Source of the DNA: Deltaproteobacteria bacterium
Lineage (GTDB): Bacteria; Myxococcota_A; UBA9042
Length of the DNA stretch: 42,656 nt
Direction of reading: 5' to 3'
Assembly (NCBI GenBank): GCA_016875335.1
Contig: VGRO01000029.1
Span: 1-42,656 of the forward strand
Shown here: piece by piece, positions 33,050 through 41,494 of the stretch
Position numbering within the stretch: position 1 is the stretch's first letter
Layout of the letters: the number at the start of each line of letters is the position of its first letter
Translations under genes and position numbers: made by a program
The notes under the pieces: model-generated
The model's input: the letters and a program-made list of their open reading frames with translations, nothing else
The model's database searches: none
What the model was told of the DNA's origin: nothing

Positions 33050-34423
33050 ATGGCCAACGTCACCCGCAAAATCGGGCTATCGCTCGGCGCCGACATCTGC
33101 TGGCCGGGGTGCTACGAAGAAATCGTCAAGCGCCTGAAACTGACGCTGCCGTTGGACGGCGACCAAGTCTCGTTCGAGGTCGAGCGCGTGACCATCGAAC
33201 CGTTCCACCTGCGCCAGCCGGTCAAATACGACGTGGTCATCGACCGCTTGACCCACTGGTACCACACGACGCGCGAGTGGATCAAGAAGGCCGTGATCAT
33301 GGACGGCCTGTACGTGCTCAACAATCCGTGGTCGTTGCAGTCGATGGAGAAGCACACCTCGTACGCCGCGATGACCCACCTGGGGTTGCCGGTGCCCGAA
33401 ACGTGGATGGTGCCCCCCAAGGACTACAGCCCGGACCTGAACGACATCAAGCCCACGCTGCAGCGCTACGGCCGCCTCTTCGACCTGACCAAGGTCGGCG
33501 ACGCACTGGGCTATCCCGTGTTCATGAAGCCGTACGACGGCGGCGCCTGGGTGGGTGTCACCAAGATCGACAACGCCCAGCAATTGCGGTCCGCGTACGA
33601 GCAGTCGGGCCAGCGCGTGATGCACGTGCAGAAGGCCGTGCATCCCTTCGACCTGTTCGTGCGAGCCATCGGCATCGGGCCGCAGGTGTGGTGCGTGCGC
33701 TACAACCCCGACGCGCCGCTGCACGCCCGCTACGAGGTGGCCTTCAACTACCTGACCGGCGACGAGTGGCAGCGCCTGACCGACATGTGCCTGACCATCA
33801 ACAGCTTCTTTGGCTGGGAGTTCAACAGTTGTGAGAGCCTGCGCAAGGACGGCGTCTTCTACCCCATCGACTTCGCCAACGCGTGCCCCGACTTCCAGGT
33901 GACGTCGCTGCACTTCCACTTCCCGGTCATGGTCAAGAACATGATCAAGTGGTCGATCTATTGCGCAGCGACCAAGCGGCCCATGCGCAAGACGCTGGAC
34001 TGGGACCCGTACTACGCCATCGCCAAGAAGGACCTGTCGTTCGAGGACCGTCTGAAGGCGTACGCGCAAGTCGCGCACCAGCGCTTCGAAACTGACCGCT
34101 TTGTCGAGTTCTGCGACACGCACCTGCCGCACCTCGACGAATTGGCGTGGGAGTTCTTCGGCACCGAGCGCGCCAAGGAGATCATCCGCCAGAAGGTGGC
34201 CGCGCTTTTCCCCGCACACGAGGTCGAGCAGTTCACCGAGCATTTCTACGGCCTGGTGCAGTTCTGGCGCAAGACCGAGGTCGAACGCATCAAGGCCGCC
34301 CAGGTGCAACGCGAGGAGCGCAACGCGGCCCGCGCCGCCGGAGGCGCGCCAACGACCGGCGACGACGCCGATGCCGGAGCAGGCCGCAAGAAGAAGGCGC
34401 CCAAGGCCAAGGCCGCCGGCTGA
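33050..34423 (+). CDS. ATP-grasp ligase (RimK-like), first of a three-gene cassette
   Basis: The 457-aa protein has a RimK/ATP-grasp core: N-terminal pre-ATP-grasp region with NNPWSLQSMEKHTSYAAM (ligand-binding start of the fold, ~91-108), the nucleotide-binding YPVFMKPYDGGAWVGVTKI (~158-176), and the metal-site region YPIDFANACPDF. ATP-grasp enzymes join a carboxylate to an amine or thiol through an acyl-phosphate. The C-terminus is a Lys/Ala-rich tail. AGGAG lies before the ATG. The stop overlaps the next start (TGATG), and a second ATP-grasp gene follows the esterase, so the three probably act on one product. The 233 bp upstream are the divergent promoter region with the cytochrome lipoprotein. 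Confidence 0.82.
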   Translation: MANVTRKIGLSLGADICWPGCYEEIVKRLKLTLPLDGDQVSFEVERVTIEPFHLRQPVKYDVVIDRLTHWYHTTREWIKKAVIMDGLYVLNNPWSLQSMEKHTSYAAMTHLGLPVPETWMVPPKDYSPDLNDIKPTLQRYGRLFDLTKVGDALGYPVFMKPYDGGAWVGVTKIDNAQQLRSAYEQSGQRVMHVQKAVHPFDLFVRAIGIGPQVWCVRYNPDAPLHARYEVAFNYLTGDEWQRLTDMCLTINSFFGWEFNSCESLRKDGVFYPIDFANACPDFQVTSLHFHFPVMVKNMIKWSIYCAATKRPMRKTLDWDPYYAIAKKDLSFEDRLKAYAQVAHQRFETDRFVEFCDTHLPHLDELAWEFFGTERAKEIIRQKVAALFPAHEVEQFTEHFYGLVQFWRKTEVERIKAAQVQREERNAARAAGGAPTTGDDADAGAGRKKKAPKAKAAG

Positions 34424-35163
34424 TGAAAACCCACGCCAAATGGTGGTCGCCGCGCCTGCGCCAGGACGTCAACGTGGCGCGGTGGGGTTCCGGCGGCCGA
34501 CCAGTGTTGCTTTTCCCCACGGCAGGCGGCGACGCCGACGAATGCGAGCGCTTCGAGATGATCAAGGCGCTGCAACCGCTCATCGATGCCCGCCGGGTGC
34601 GCGTGTATTCGTGCGACTCGGTGGGCGGCAAGACCCTGCTCGACCCGGGCGAAAAGCCGGCGCAGAAGGCCTACGTGCAGAAGCAGTTCCTGGCCTACGT
34701 GCGCCACGAACTGGTACCCGCCGTGCGCACCGACTGCAATGACCCCAAGGCCGCGCTGGTGTGCGCTGGCGCGTCGGTCGGCGCCTACAACGCGCTGCTG
34801 GCCATCTGCAGCCACCCGGACGTGTTCGAGTACGCCATTTGCATGAGCGGCACCTACGACCTCGGCCGGTTCTTCCAGGGCTTTCACAACCAAGACTTGC
34901 ACCTGGTGTCGCCTTTGCACTTCCTGGCGTACCTTGGCGAGTCGGAACTGCTGACGACGCTGCGGCAGCGCTTCGTGCTGCTGGCCACCGGCGAGGGCAA
35001 GTGGGAGGCGCCTTGGGAGTCGTGGCAGGTCGCCAACCTGCTTGGCAAGAAAGGCGTGCCAAACCGCGTAGATCCCTGGGGTCGCGACAGCCACCACGAT
35101 TGGGTGACCTGGCGCGAGATGCTGCCGCGGTACCTCGATGAGTTGACCGCGCCCCAAAACTGA
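34423..35163 (+). CDS. Alpha/beta-hydrolase esterase between two ATP-grasp ligases
   Basis: The 246-aa protein belongs to the esterase-D-like alpha/beta hydrolases. It has a nucleophile elbow GASVGAYNAL (Ser118), an oxyanion region LLFPTAGGDADECERF near the N-terminus and a C-terminal His in RDSHHDWVTW (His224 or 225). It starts in the stop of the upstream ligase, so translation is coupled. It could hydrolyse an ester or thioester formed by the ligases, or transfer an acyl group. No signal peptide is seen, so it acts in the cytosol. Confidence 0.85.
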   Translation: MKTHAKWWSPRLRQDVNVARWGSGGRPVLLFPTAGGDADECERFEMIKALQPLIDARRVRVYSCDSVGGKTLLDPGEKPAQKAYVQKQFLAYVRHELVPAVRTDCNDPKAALVCAGASVGAYNALLAICSHPDVFEYAICMSGTYDLGRFFQGFHNQDLHLVSPLHFLAYLGESELLTTLRQRFVLLATGEGKWEAPWESWQVANLLGKKGVPNRVDPWGRDSHHDWVTWREMLPRYLDELTAPQN

Positions 35164-35195
35164 GCGCCGCGCGACGTTGCCAGCGAGAGGATTCG

Positions 35196-36413
35196 ATGCA
35201 CGTGGTCTTCGTTGCCCCGTTCTTCATGGACACCACCCTGCGCTTTGTGCGCGCCGTCGCCAACGAACCCGGCGTGTCGTGCAGCCTGTTGACCCAGGAG
35301 CCGGCCTACAAGGTGCCGGACGATCTGCGGCGCGCGCTGCTCGGCTTCGCGCAAGTCGACAACGCGCTCGACACCCGGCAGATCGTTCTCGGCGCCAAGG
35401 CACTGGAACAGAAGCACGGCCACGTTTCGCGTCTTTTCGGGGCCCTGGAGCACATCCAGGTGCAACTGGCCGAAGCGCGCGAGGTCATGGGCTTGCCGGG
35501 TCTGCCCGCCGAGGCGGCACGGAACTTTCGCGACAAGGCGCGCATGAAAGACGTGCTCGGCGCCGCGGGGCTGCCGTGCGCGCGCCACCAAGAGCTGCGG
35601 TCGAGCGCCGACGCCTGGGCGTTTGCACAGAAATTCGGCTATCCGTTGGTCCTCAAGCCGCTGGCCGGGGCGGGATCCAAGACCACCTTTCGGGTGGACG
35701 ACGACCGCCAACTGGCCGAGGCGCTGCTGCAGGCTCGACCGGGCGACCACAATCCGGCCATCGTCGAGCAGTTCGTCGTCGGCCAGGAGTACAGCTTTGA
35801 GACCGTGTGCATTCGCGGCGAACCCGTGTGGCACTCGCTGACCCGCTACCTGCCGAACCCGCTCGACGCCGTGCGCAACCCGTGGATCCAGTGGTGCGTG
35901 CTGCTGCCACGCGAAATCGACGCGCCGGCCTTCGACGACATCCGCAAGGTCGGGTTCGCCACGGTGCGCGCGCTGGGACAGACCACGGGCCTGACCCACA
36001 TGGAGTGGTTCCGGAGGCCCGATGGGTCGGTTGCGGTGAGCGAAATCGCCGCCCGTCCGCCGGGGGCGCAAATCTGCAGCCTGATGGGCTACGCCAACGA
36101 CGTCGACTTCTACCAGGCGTGGGCCCACCTGATGGTGCGCGAACAATGGCCGGCGTTGCGCCGCAGCTACGCCGTGGGCGCCGCGTTCTTTCGCGCGCAA
36201 GGTCGCGGTCGCATCAAGGCCGTCCACGGCATCGAGAAGGCCCAGCGCGAATTGGGCAAGCTCGTGGTCGAGTCCAAACTGCCGCGCGCTGGCGCGTCGC
36301 CGTCGAGCTCCTACGAAGGCGACGGCTTTGCGATCGTGCGCCACCCGGATACCCGGGTGGTCGAATCGGCGCTCAAGCGGCTGGTCGAACTGGTGCGCGT
36401 GCAGGTCGGGTGA
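35196..36413 (+). CDS. ATP-grasp carboxylate-amine ligase, second of the cassette
   Basis: The 405-aa protein is a carbamoyl-phosphate-synthetase/BtrJ-like ATP-grasp enzyme: pre-domain to ~110, NFRDKARMKDVLGAAGLPCA (~109-128), nucleotide-binding YPLVLKPLAGAGSKTTF (149-165), the hinge VEQFVVGQEYSFE, and the metal/phosphate region HMEWFRRPDG-SVAVSEIAARPPGAQI with the expected Glu and Arg. It differs from the first ligase of the cassette, so the two probably make different bonds. GAGAGG precedes the ATG, 32 bp after the esterase stop. The product is unknown. Confidence 0.85.
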   Translation: MHVVFVAPFFMDTTLRFVRAVANEPGVSCSLLTQEPAYKVPDDLRRALLGFAQVDNALDTRQIVLGAKALEQKHGHVSRLFGALEHIQVQLAEAREVMGLPGLPAEAARNFRDKARMKDVLGAAGLPCARHQELRSSADAWAFAQKFGYPLVLKPLAGAGSKTTFRVDDDRQLAEALLQARPGDHNPAIVEQFVVGQEYSFETVCIRGEPVWHSLTRYLPNPLDAVRNPWIQWCVLLPREIDAPAFDDIRKVGFATVRALGQTTGLTHMEWFRRPDGSVAVSEIAARPPGAQICSLMGYANDVDFYQAWAHLMVREQWPALRRSYAVGAAFFRAQGRGRIKAVHGIEKAQRELGKLVVESKLPRAGASPSSSYEGDGFAIVRHPDTRVVESALKRLVELVRVQVG

Positions 36414-36424
36414 CCGGGCCCGCG

Positions 36425-36865
36425 TCAACGTCGGCGGTGGTTGCGCAGCAGCACCTCGCGGTCCTCCTCGCCGTCGTGAAGCCAGCCTTCGCGCTCGACC
36501 CACACCCACACAGCTCGCGAAATCGGGAAGATGGCCAGCGGTCCGACCAGCCCAACCGCAGCGCACGCGACGCTGACCGTCACGCCGACAGATGCGCTTG
36601 CCAGCCACGCTGCGATCGCGACGGCGATGCCCAATCCAAGCGACAGCGCGTAGCTCGCGTACATCGCGCCCACGAAATAGCCGTTGCCGCGGTCGAATCG
36701 GTAGGCGCACAGCGGACACTGCGGTCGCATGCGCAGCGGATGTTCGAACATTTCCCCGCGCCAGCAGGCGGGGCAACGGCAGCGCATCAGCCGACAGGCC
36801 TTGGCCGGAATCGACAGGCGGTGCCCCAACGTATCAGGGCCGGAATCGGGCATCGGCATCGCCAC
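36425..36865 (-). CDS. DUF983-like zinc-ribbon membrane protein
   Basis: The 146-aa protein has two Cys pairs (CPAC and CPLC, ~31-34 and ~50-53) spaced as in DUF983, followed by two hydrophobic helices (AMYASYALSLGLGIAVAIAA and a second near 95-115) and a charged tail. The function of the family is unknown; it is often linked with envelope or respiratory genes. GTG 36865 or the ATGs at 36859 and 36853 could be the start. It overlaps the end of the Rrf2 gene by 32 bp, so the regulator lies upstream in the same transcript. Confidence 0.72.
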   Translation of the reverse strand: MAMPMPDSGPDTLGHRLSIPAKACRLMRCRCPACWRGEMFEHPLRMRPQCPLCAYRFDRGNGYFVGAMYASYALSLGLGIAVAIAAWLASASVGVTVSVACAAVGLVGPLAIFPISRAVWVWVEREGWLHDGEEDREVLLRNHRRR

Positions 36866-37379
36866 GCTGCAAGGGCCGGCGTCCGCGGCGGGTGGCTGCC
36901 AGGGGGCCGTCGCGGCCGGCGGTGGCCTCGGCGGGTGGCACTCTTCCCGGAAGGACGTCGGCCGGCGCCGGCAGGCCGTGGCTGTTCATCACGTCGGCGA
37001 GCGTGGTGGTCGCGGCCCAGGTGCACAAGGCATCGTTGAGCTTGGTCCAGGTCGGATGCATGGGGCACGGGCTCGTCGGATTGCACGACCCCCAGCCGAA
37101 CGCGCAGTGCTTGGGGTTGATGTCGTAGTCCGAAGCGGCCAGCACGTCGAGAAACCGGATGAACGTCGGCGGTTGGGCCAACGCAAAGCCGCCCCCATGG
37201 CCCTTGCGCGAGGTCAGCAGATTGGCCACGACCATGCGCCGCAACAGCTTGGACAGGTAGGGTGCCGGCACGCCGATGGCGCGACCCAGGTCGCGGGCGC
37301 GCACCGAGTCGCCTTCGCGCAGGTTGGCGATGTAGGTCATTGCGCGCAGCGCATACTCGGCGGTCTGGGGCAGGTGCAT
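36834..37379 (-). CDS. Rrf2-family transcription regulator
   Basis: From ATG 37379 (MHLPQTAEYALRAM, the usual family start) the protein has 181 aa. A winged helix-turn-helix spans ~10-70 and three cysteines, C92, C99 and C105 in HCAFGWGSCNPTSPC, match the [2Fe-2S] site of IscR/NsrR-type regulators. It probably senses Fe-S status, NO or redox state. The last ~45 residues are a basic, disordered-looking tail. A TTGACA box lies at 37532-37537 (minus strand) in an AT-rich patch upstream, but no good -10 follows. It probably controls itself and the DUF983-like gene. Confidence 0.88.
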   Translation of the reverse strand: MHLPQTAEYALRAMTYIANLREGDSVRARDLGRAIGVPAPYLSKLLRRMVVANLLTSRKGHGGGFALAQPPTFIRFLDVLAASDYDINPKHCAFGWGSCNPTSPCPMHPTWTKLNDALCTWAATTTLADVMNSHGLPAPADVLPGRVPPAEATAGRDGPLAATRRGRRPLQRGDADARFRP

Positions 37380-37640
37380 CGGCGTGGTCGCCGCGCCCGC
37401 CACTCAACGGACGGGCAGGTCCATTGTGCCGGTTCGTCGTCGGTACGGCAAGGTTGCCGGCAGCCTTCGGCCGTGTCGGCGCACGAAGATGCGTTGGCCA
37501 TGCGCCGCAAAACCGCATTATTCCATGGCATTGTCAAGATTCGAGGGTGGCGCAACGGCACAAGGCACGCGCGCGACCCGGGCATACCCGGCAGAACGCC
37601 TTTTGGGGCCAGTGCGTTGTGTCCAGCAGGCCTCATGGCG

Positions 37641-40541
37641 TCACGGCTGTGCAGCCGCGATCTGCGCGGCGACCGTGTCGACAAATGCATCTGGGTCCAT
37701 GGGTCGGCCGAAAAGGTAGCCTTGCGCCATGGTACAGCCGTTGGCCACCAAGTGGTCGCGCTGCGCTTCGGACTCGACGCCCTCGGCGACGGCCTCCAAG
37801 CCGAGGGTGCGGGCCATGCCCAGGACCGCAGTCGTCACGGTCCGGCACGCCTCGCTGGCGGCGATGTCGCGCACGAAGCGCCGGTCCACCTTGACCATGG
37901 TCACCGGCATCTCAATGAGGCGAGCCAGCGACGAGCAGCCGGTGCCAAAATCGTCCACCGCGATGCGCATGCCCTGTTCTGCCAAGTCCTTGACGACGAA
38001 CATGGCCTGTTCGTAGTCGCGCATCAGTGCCGTTTCGGTGACTTCGACGACCATCTGGCGCGGATCGGCGCCAGCGGCAGACACCCACCCGCGCAGTTCC
38101 GCGGCCAGCCCCGCGGCAGCCAATTGCCGCGCCGAAACGTTGACGGCGAGGTACGGCGCTCGCTCGCCCCACGCCTGCCGCCACCGCGCTTGCGCCCCGC
38201 ACGCCTGCCGCAACACCCAGGCGCCGATGGGCACGATCTCGCCGGTGCTCTCGGCCACGGGCACGAACTCGGCCGGCCCCACCTCGCCGATGGCGCGCGC
38301 CCACCGCAACAGCAACTCACCGCCGATGATGCGACCGTCGGCCATGGTCACGATAGGCTGCACGAGCAGGCTGAGTTCGCTGCGGTCGAGGGCGCCGCGC
38401 AAGTCGCGCGCGATGCGCAAGCGGTGCTGCGCGGCGTCGCGCAAGGGGGCCGAGTAGGCTTGCCAGCGATCGCGGCCGCGCTGCTTGGCGGCGTACATCG
38501 CGGCGTCGGCCTGCTGCATCACGGCCTCGGCGTCGGTGTGGCCGCGGCGCCCCCAAGCGATGCCCACGCAGGCACTGAGCGCGACCGTCGCCTCGTCGGT
38601 GTAGACCGGTTCGCGCAACTCGGCAAGGATGCGGCCGGCTTGCTCGCCTAGCGCTTCGGTGTCCAGCGCGTGCTCGATGATGACGACGAACTCATCGCCC
38701 GCGAGGCGTGCCACCGTCTGGCCGCGTTGGGCGCACGCGACGAGCCGATCGGCGACGGTGCGCAAGACCAGGTCTCCCGTCGCGTGGCCGTGCACATCGT
38801 TGACGAGCTTGAAGCCGTCCAGGTCGATGAACAGCACGGCAACGGGAGACCCGGAGGCCTGGGCCCTTTGCAACGCTCGGCCGAGGCGATCGAAAAGCAG
38901 CGTACGGTTGGGCAGGCCGGTCAGCGCATCGTGGCTGGCGCGGCGGCGCAGTTCGTCCTCCAGGCGCTTGCGATCGGTCATGTCGACCAGGGTGTGGATG
39001 ACTGCCCGCGTGACACCGACGCTCGCCACGCGCATGCTCATCAGCAGCGGTACGAACGACCCGTCGCGGCGATAGCCAAGGGCATCCATGCCGCTGATCT
39101 CGGCCGCATGTCCTGCGGCGTGGTCGGCAAGCAGGCGCGTTGCGTGTTCAATCTGAGTGCCGCGCAGGTGCGGTGGCACCAGTTCGAGCAGTGGCAGGTT
39201 GGGCAGCTCGCCATCCGGGTAGCCGAACAGCGCGTGGGCGGCCGAATTGGCTGCCGCGATGCGCCCCCATTCGTCGCAGGCAACGAGCGCGGTGTGGCTG
39301 AGCCGCGCCATCGCGTGGGACAGTTCCTCCGCACCCAGACCATGCGGTTGCGCAGGCAACCGGCCCGTGTGCATCAGTTGGCGTGGGGTCTTGGCGCGCT
39401 CGGCATAACGCCGCGGAATCTCGGGGGCTTGGCAGCCGAAATGTTCGAGCAACTCAAAGGAACCGTCGCGCCGGCACCGCGCGAGCCAGGTGTTGACGTG
39501 GGCATGGTGCGTTGCCGCGTCCATGGTCACCCACCCGTACGGCCCGAGCACCCGCGATCGCTCGAGCGCCGCGACCAACCCGGTGGCGTCGGTTGCGCAC
39601 GCGCGCTCGACCGCTTGCACAAAGGCCTGCACGCACACGTAGACGCCCGCGCCGAAATTGGTGGCCACGCCATTGCCCCCTGGCCACAAGCCGTCCACCT
39701 CGGGCAGGCGTTGCAGTTCGCGCAAGAACGCCTGATTCTCGGGGCATGGCAGGCTCATGAAATAGGTGTTGCACGAAAACAGCCCGTCGCGCACTTCGGG
39801 ACGCAACTGGCCAGCCATCACCTCGTCGAAGTGGCCCATGACCACGGCCAACGTGCCCGACAGGCCCAGTTCGTGCAATCGAGTGAGGATGCGGACCTGG
39901 TCGGCGCCCGCAAAGTACGGCACGAACACGTCGGTTCCGATGCGATCGAGCTGGCCGAGCAGCCGGTCCAACTCGACATCGCTGAATTCCCAGCCCAGGT
40001 ACGCCTCGCCGACCGCTTCGCCGCCCGCCCGTGCGAGCGAGGCCTTGGCCGCGGCCATCGATCCGCGCGGCCACTCGTAGTTGTGGCCGGCAAAGAACAT
40101 CTTGCCGCCAAAGCGCCGCGCCATGTACGGGATCATGCGGTCGATTTGCTGGTTTGGCAGCGCTGCGAAGTGGAAAAAATGGCGGCCCGAGATGCTGCCT
40201 TCGTAAAACGAGAAGTTGAGCAGCGGGATGCCCAGTGGCTCTGCAACCTGGGTGGCGACAGCGATGCGCGCGTTGGACATCAGGTTGCCGATGAGCGCCA
40301 CACAGCCGCGCGCCGCGAGATCGAGGGCTGCGGGAACGGCTGTCTGCGGGTGGGTGCCATCGTCGGCGACCACCAGTTCGAGGGGCCGGCCAAGCACGCC
40401 GCCCGCCGCATTGACGGCTGCGCATGCGACCTGGGCGGCGTGGACGATGTCGCGCGCGTACAAGCTGGCAAGGCCGGTCAAGGGCGCCATCAGGCCCAGG
40501 CGCACCGGCTCTGCGCGGACGGCAGGAAGAGACTGGGTCAC
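37641..40541 (-). CDS. Ligand-binding/PAS/GGDEF/EAL c-di-GMP protein, probably cytosolic
   Basis: GTG 40541 has GGGGAG upstream; a TTG seven codons earlier is less likely. The 966 aa hold an AmiC-like periplasmic-binding-protein fold (~10-370: GLMAPLTGLASLYARDI, VNAAGGVLGRPLELVVADDG), a PAS domain (~410-520), a GGDEF domain with AGDEF at ~617, and an EAL domain (~715-960) with ELLLRW for EALLRW. EAL metal and catalytic residues look kept (NVSARQL, VEVTETALM, DDFGTGCSSL, KVDRRFV, AEGVES). No signal peptide or transmembrane helix is visible, so the sensor is likely cytosolic. It may make or degrade c-di-GMP in response to a small molecule. It lies downstream of dapB on the same strand, 179 bp away. 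Confidence 0.88.
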   Translation of the reverse strand: MTQSLPAVRAEPVRLGLMAPLTGLASLYARDIVHAAQVACAAVNAAGGVLGRPLELVVADDGTHPQTAVPAALDLAARGCVALIGNLMSNARIAVATQVAEPLGIPLLNFSFYEGSISGRHFFHFAALPNQQIDRMIPYMARRFGGKMFFAGHNYEWPRGSMAAAKASLARAGGEAVGEAYLGWEFSDVELDRLLGQLDRIGTDVFVPYFAGADQVRILTRLHELGLSGTLAVVMGHFDEVMAGQLRPEVRDGLFSCNTYFMSLPCPENQAFLRELQRLPEVDGLWPGGNGVATNFGAGVYVCVQAFVQAVERACATDATGLVAALERSRVLGPYGWVTMDAATHHAHVNTWLARCRRDGSFELLEHFGCQAPEIPRRYAERAKTPRQLMHTGRLPAQPHGLGAEELSHAMARLSHTALVACDEWGRIAAANSAAHALFGYPDGELPNLPLLELVPPHLRGTQIEHATRLLADHAAGHAAEISGMDALGYRRDGSFVPLLMSMRVASVGVTRAVIHTLVDMTDRKRLEDELRRRASHDALTGLPNRTLLFDRLGRALQRAQASGSPVAVLFIDLDGFKLVNDVHGHATGDLVLRTVADRLVACAQRGQTVARLAGDEFVVIIEHALDTEALGEQAGRILAELREPVYTDEATVALSACVGIAWGRRGHTDAEAVMQQADAAMYAAKQRGRDRWQAYSAPLRDAAQHRLRIARDLRGALDRSELSLLVQPIVTMADGRIIGGELLLRWARAIGEVGPAEFVPVAESTGEIVPIGAWVLRQACGAQARWRQAWGERAPYLAVNVSARQLAAAGLAAELRGWVSAAGADPRQMVVEVTETALMRDYEQAMFVVKDLAEQGMRIAVDDFGTGCSSLARLIEMPVTMVKVDRRFVRDIAASEACRTVTTAVLGMARTLGLEAVAEGVESEAQRDHLVANGCTMAQGYLFGRPMDPDAFVDTVAAQIAAAQP

Positions 40542-40691
40542 GAGAACTCCCCGGTCGCCCAAAATCGTCGTTGGGCGGCCGCGCGCGGCACAGCAGGATT
40601 CGCCGCACGCGTGAACCCTCCAAGGCAGCGTGGTCGCGCGCGCGGCAGACGACTAGTGTGCGTCGCGGGCGGACTCGCGTCAAACCGCGTG

Positions 40692-40711
40692 CAATTGACC
40701 ATTGTCAATTG
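40692..40711. promoter_or_regulatory. Perfect 8-bp palindrome between dapB and the c-di-GMP gene
   Basis: CAATTGAC and GTCAATTG flank CATT, 10 bp past the dapB stop. On the minus strand it contains TTGACA, so it could be part of the promoter or an operator for the PBP/PAS/GGDEF/EAL gene. As a hairpin with no T-run it is a weak terminator candidate for dapB. Confidence 0.45.
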
Positions 40712-40720
40712 GTCGCGTGG

Positions 40721-41491
40721 CTACGACCCGATGAGGTGCGACATGCCAAAAAGTCCATGGGTTCTCCGGGCCTTTTCCGCGACGAGCCAGCGTGCCGCGC
40801 GCAGGGCGCCGAGCGCGAAAACCTTGCGGTCGCGCGCCTCGTGGCGTAAGGCGATGCGCTCGGCCGGCCACGCGAACTGCACCTCGTGCTCGCCGACCAC
40901 ATCGCCCAGCCGCAGCGCGTGCACGCCAATCTCGCCGCGCGGCCGTTCTCCGAGGAGCCCTGACCTGCCGTCGCGACGCACCTGGGCGAGATCCTGGCCG
41001 CGCGCATGTGCGACAGCCTGGGCCAGCGTCAGCGCAGTGCCCGAGGGGGCGTCGCGTTTGTGGTGGTGGTGCGCTTCGATGACTTCAACGTCGGCGTCGA
41101 GGCCGAGCACCCGGGCCGCCCGCGCCGCCAGGTCGGCCATCAGCGCCACGCCGATGGAGAAGTTGCTGGCTTGGAAAACACAGGTGCGTTCGGCGGCCGC
41201 GCGCACCGCCAGCTGATCGGCCGTCGTCAGGCCCGTGGTGCCGAGGACCCAGGCCACACCGTGCAGCGCGCACCAACCGGCGTTGGCGGCAATCGCCTCG
41301 CGGGCAGTGAAGTCGACGACCACGTCCAACGCCGTGGGATCGACCGACGCCAACTCGTGGCCATCGGGCTGGCCCGGCTCGACGATGCGCGCGGCCAGCA
41401 CCAGATCGTCCGCTGCCCAGACCAGTTCCGTCACTGCGCGCCCCATGCGGCCGTGAGGCCCGAACACGCCGATACGCAAGGCCTGACTCAT
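40721..41491 (-). CDS. dapB: 4-hydroxy-tetrahydrodipicolinate reductase DapB
   Basis: DapB reduces hydroxy-tetrahydrodipicolinate with NAD(P)H in lysine and diaminopimelate synthesis in the cytosol. The 256-aa protein has the nucleotide motif VFGPHGRMGRA (9-19), GTTGLT (84-89), SNFSIGV (109-115) and the substrate signature EAHHHHKRDAPSGTA (139-153, catalytic His/Lys). Length is typical. It starts with ATG 3 bp after the stop of the RlmM-like gene. No other lysine gene is in the window. Confidence 0.95.
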   Translation of the reverse strand: MSQALRIGVFGPHGRMGRAVTELVWAADDLVLAARIVEPGQPDGHELASVDPTALDVVVDFTAREAIAANAGWCALHGVAWVLGTTGLTTADQLAVRAAAERTCVFQASNFSIGVALMADLAARAARVLGLDADVEVIEAHHHHKRDAPSGTALTLAQAVAHARGQDLAQVRRDGRSGLLGERPRGEIGVHALRLGDVVGEHEVQFAWPAERIALRHEARDRKVFALGALRAARWLVAEKARRTHGLFGMSHLIGS

Positions 41492-41494
41492 CTG

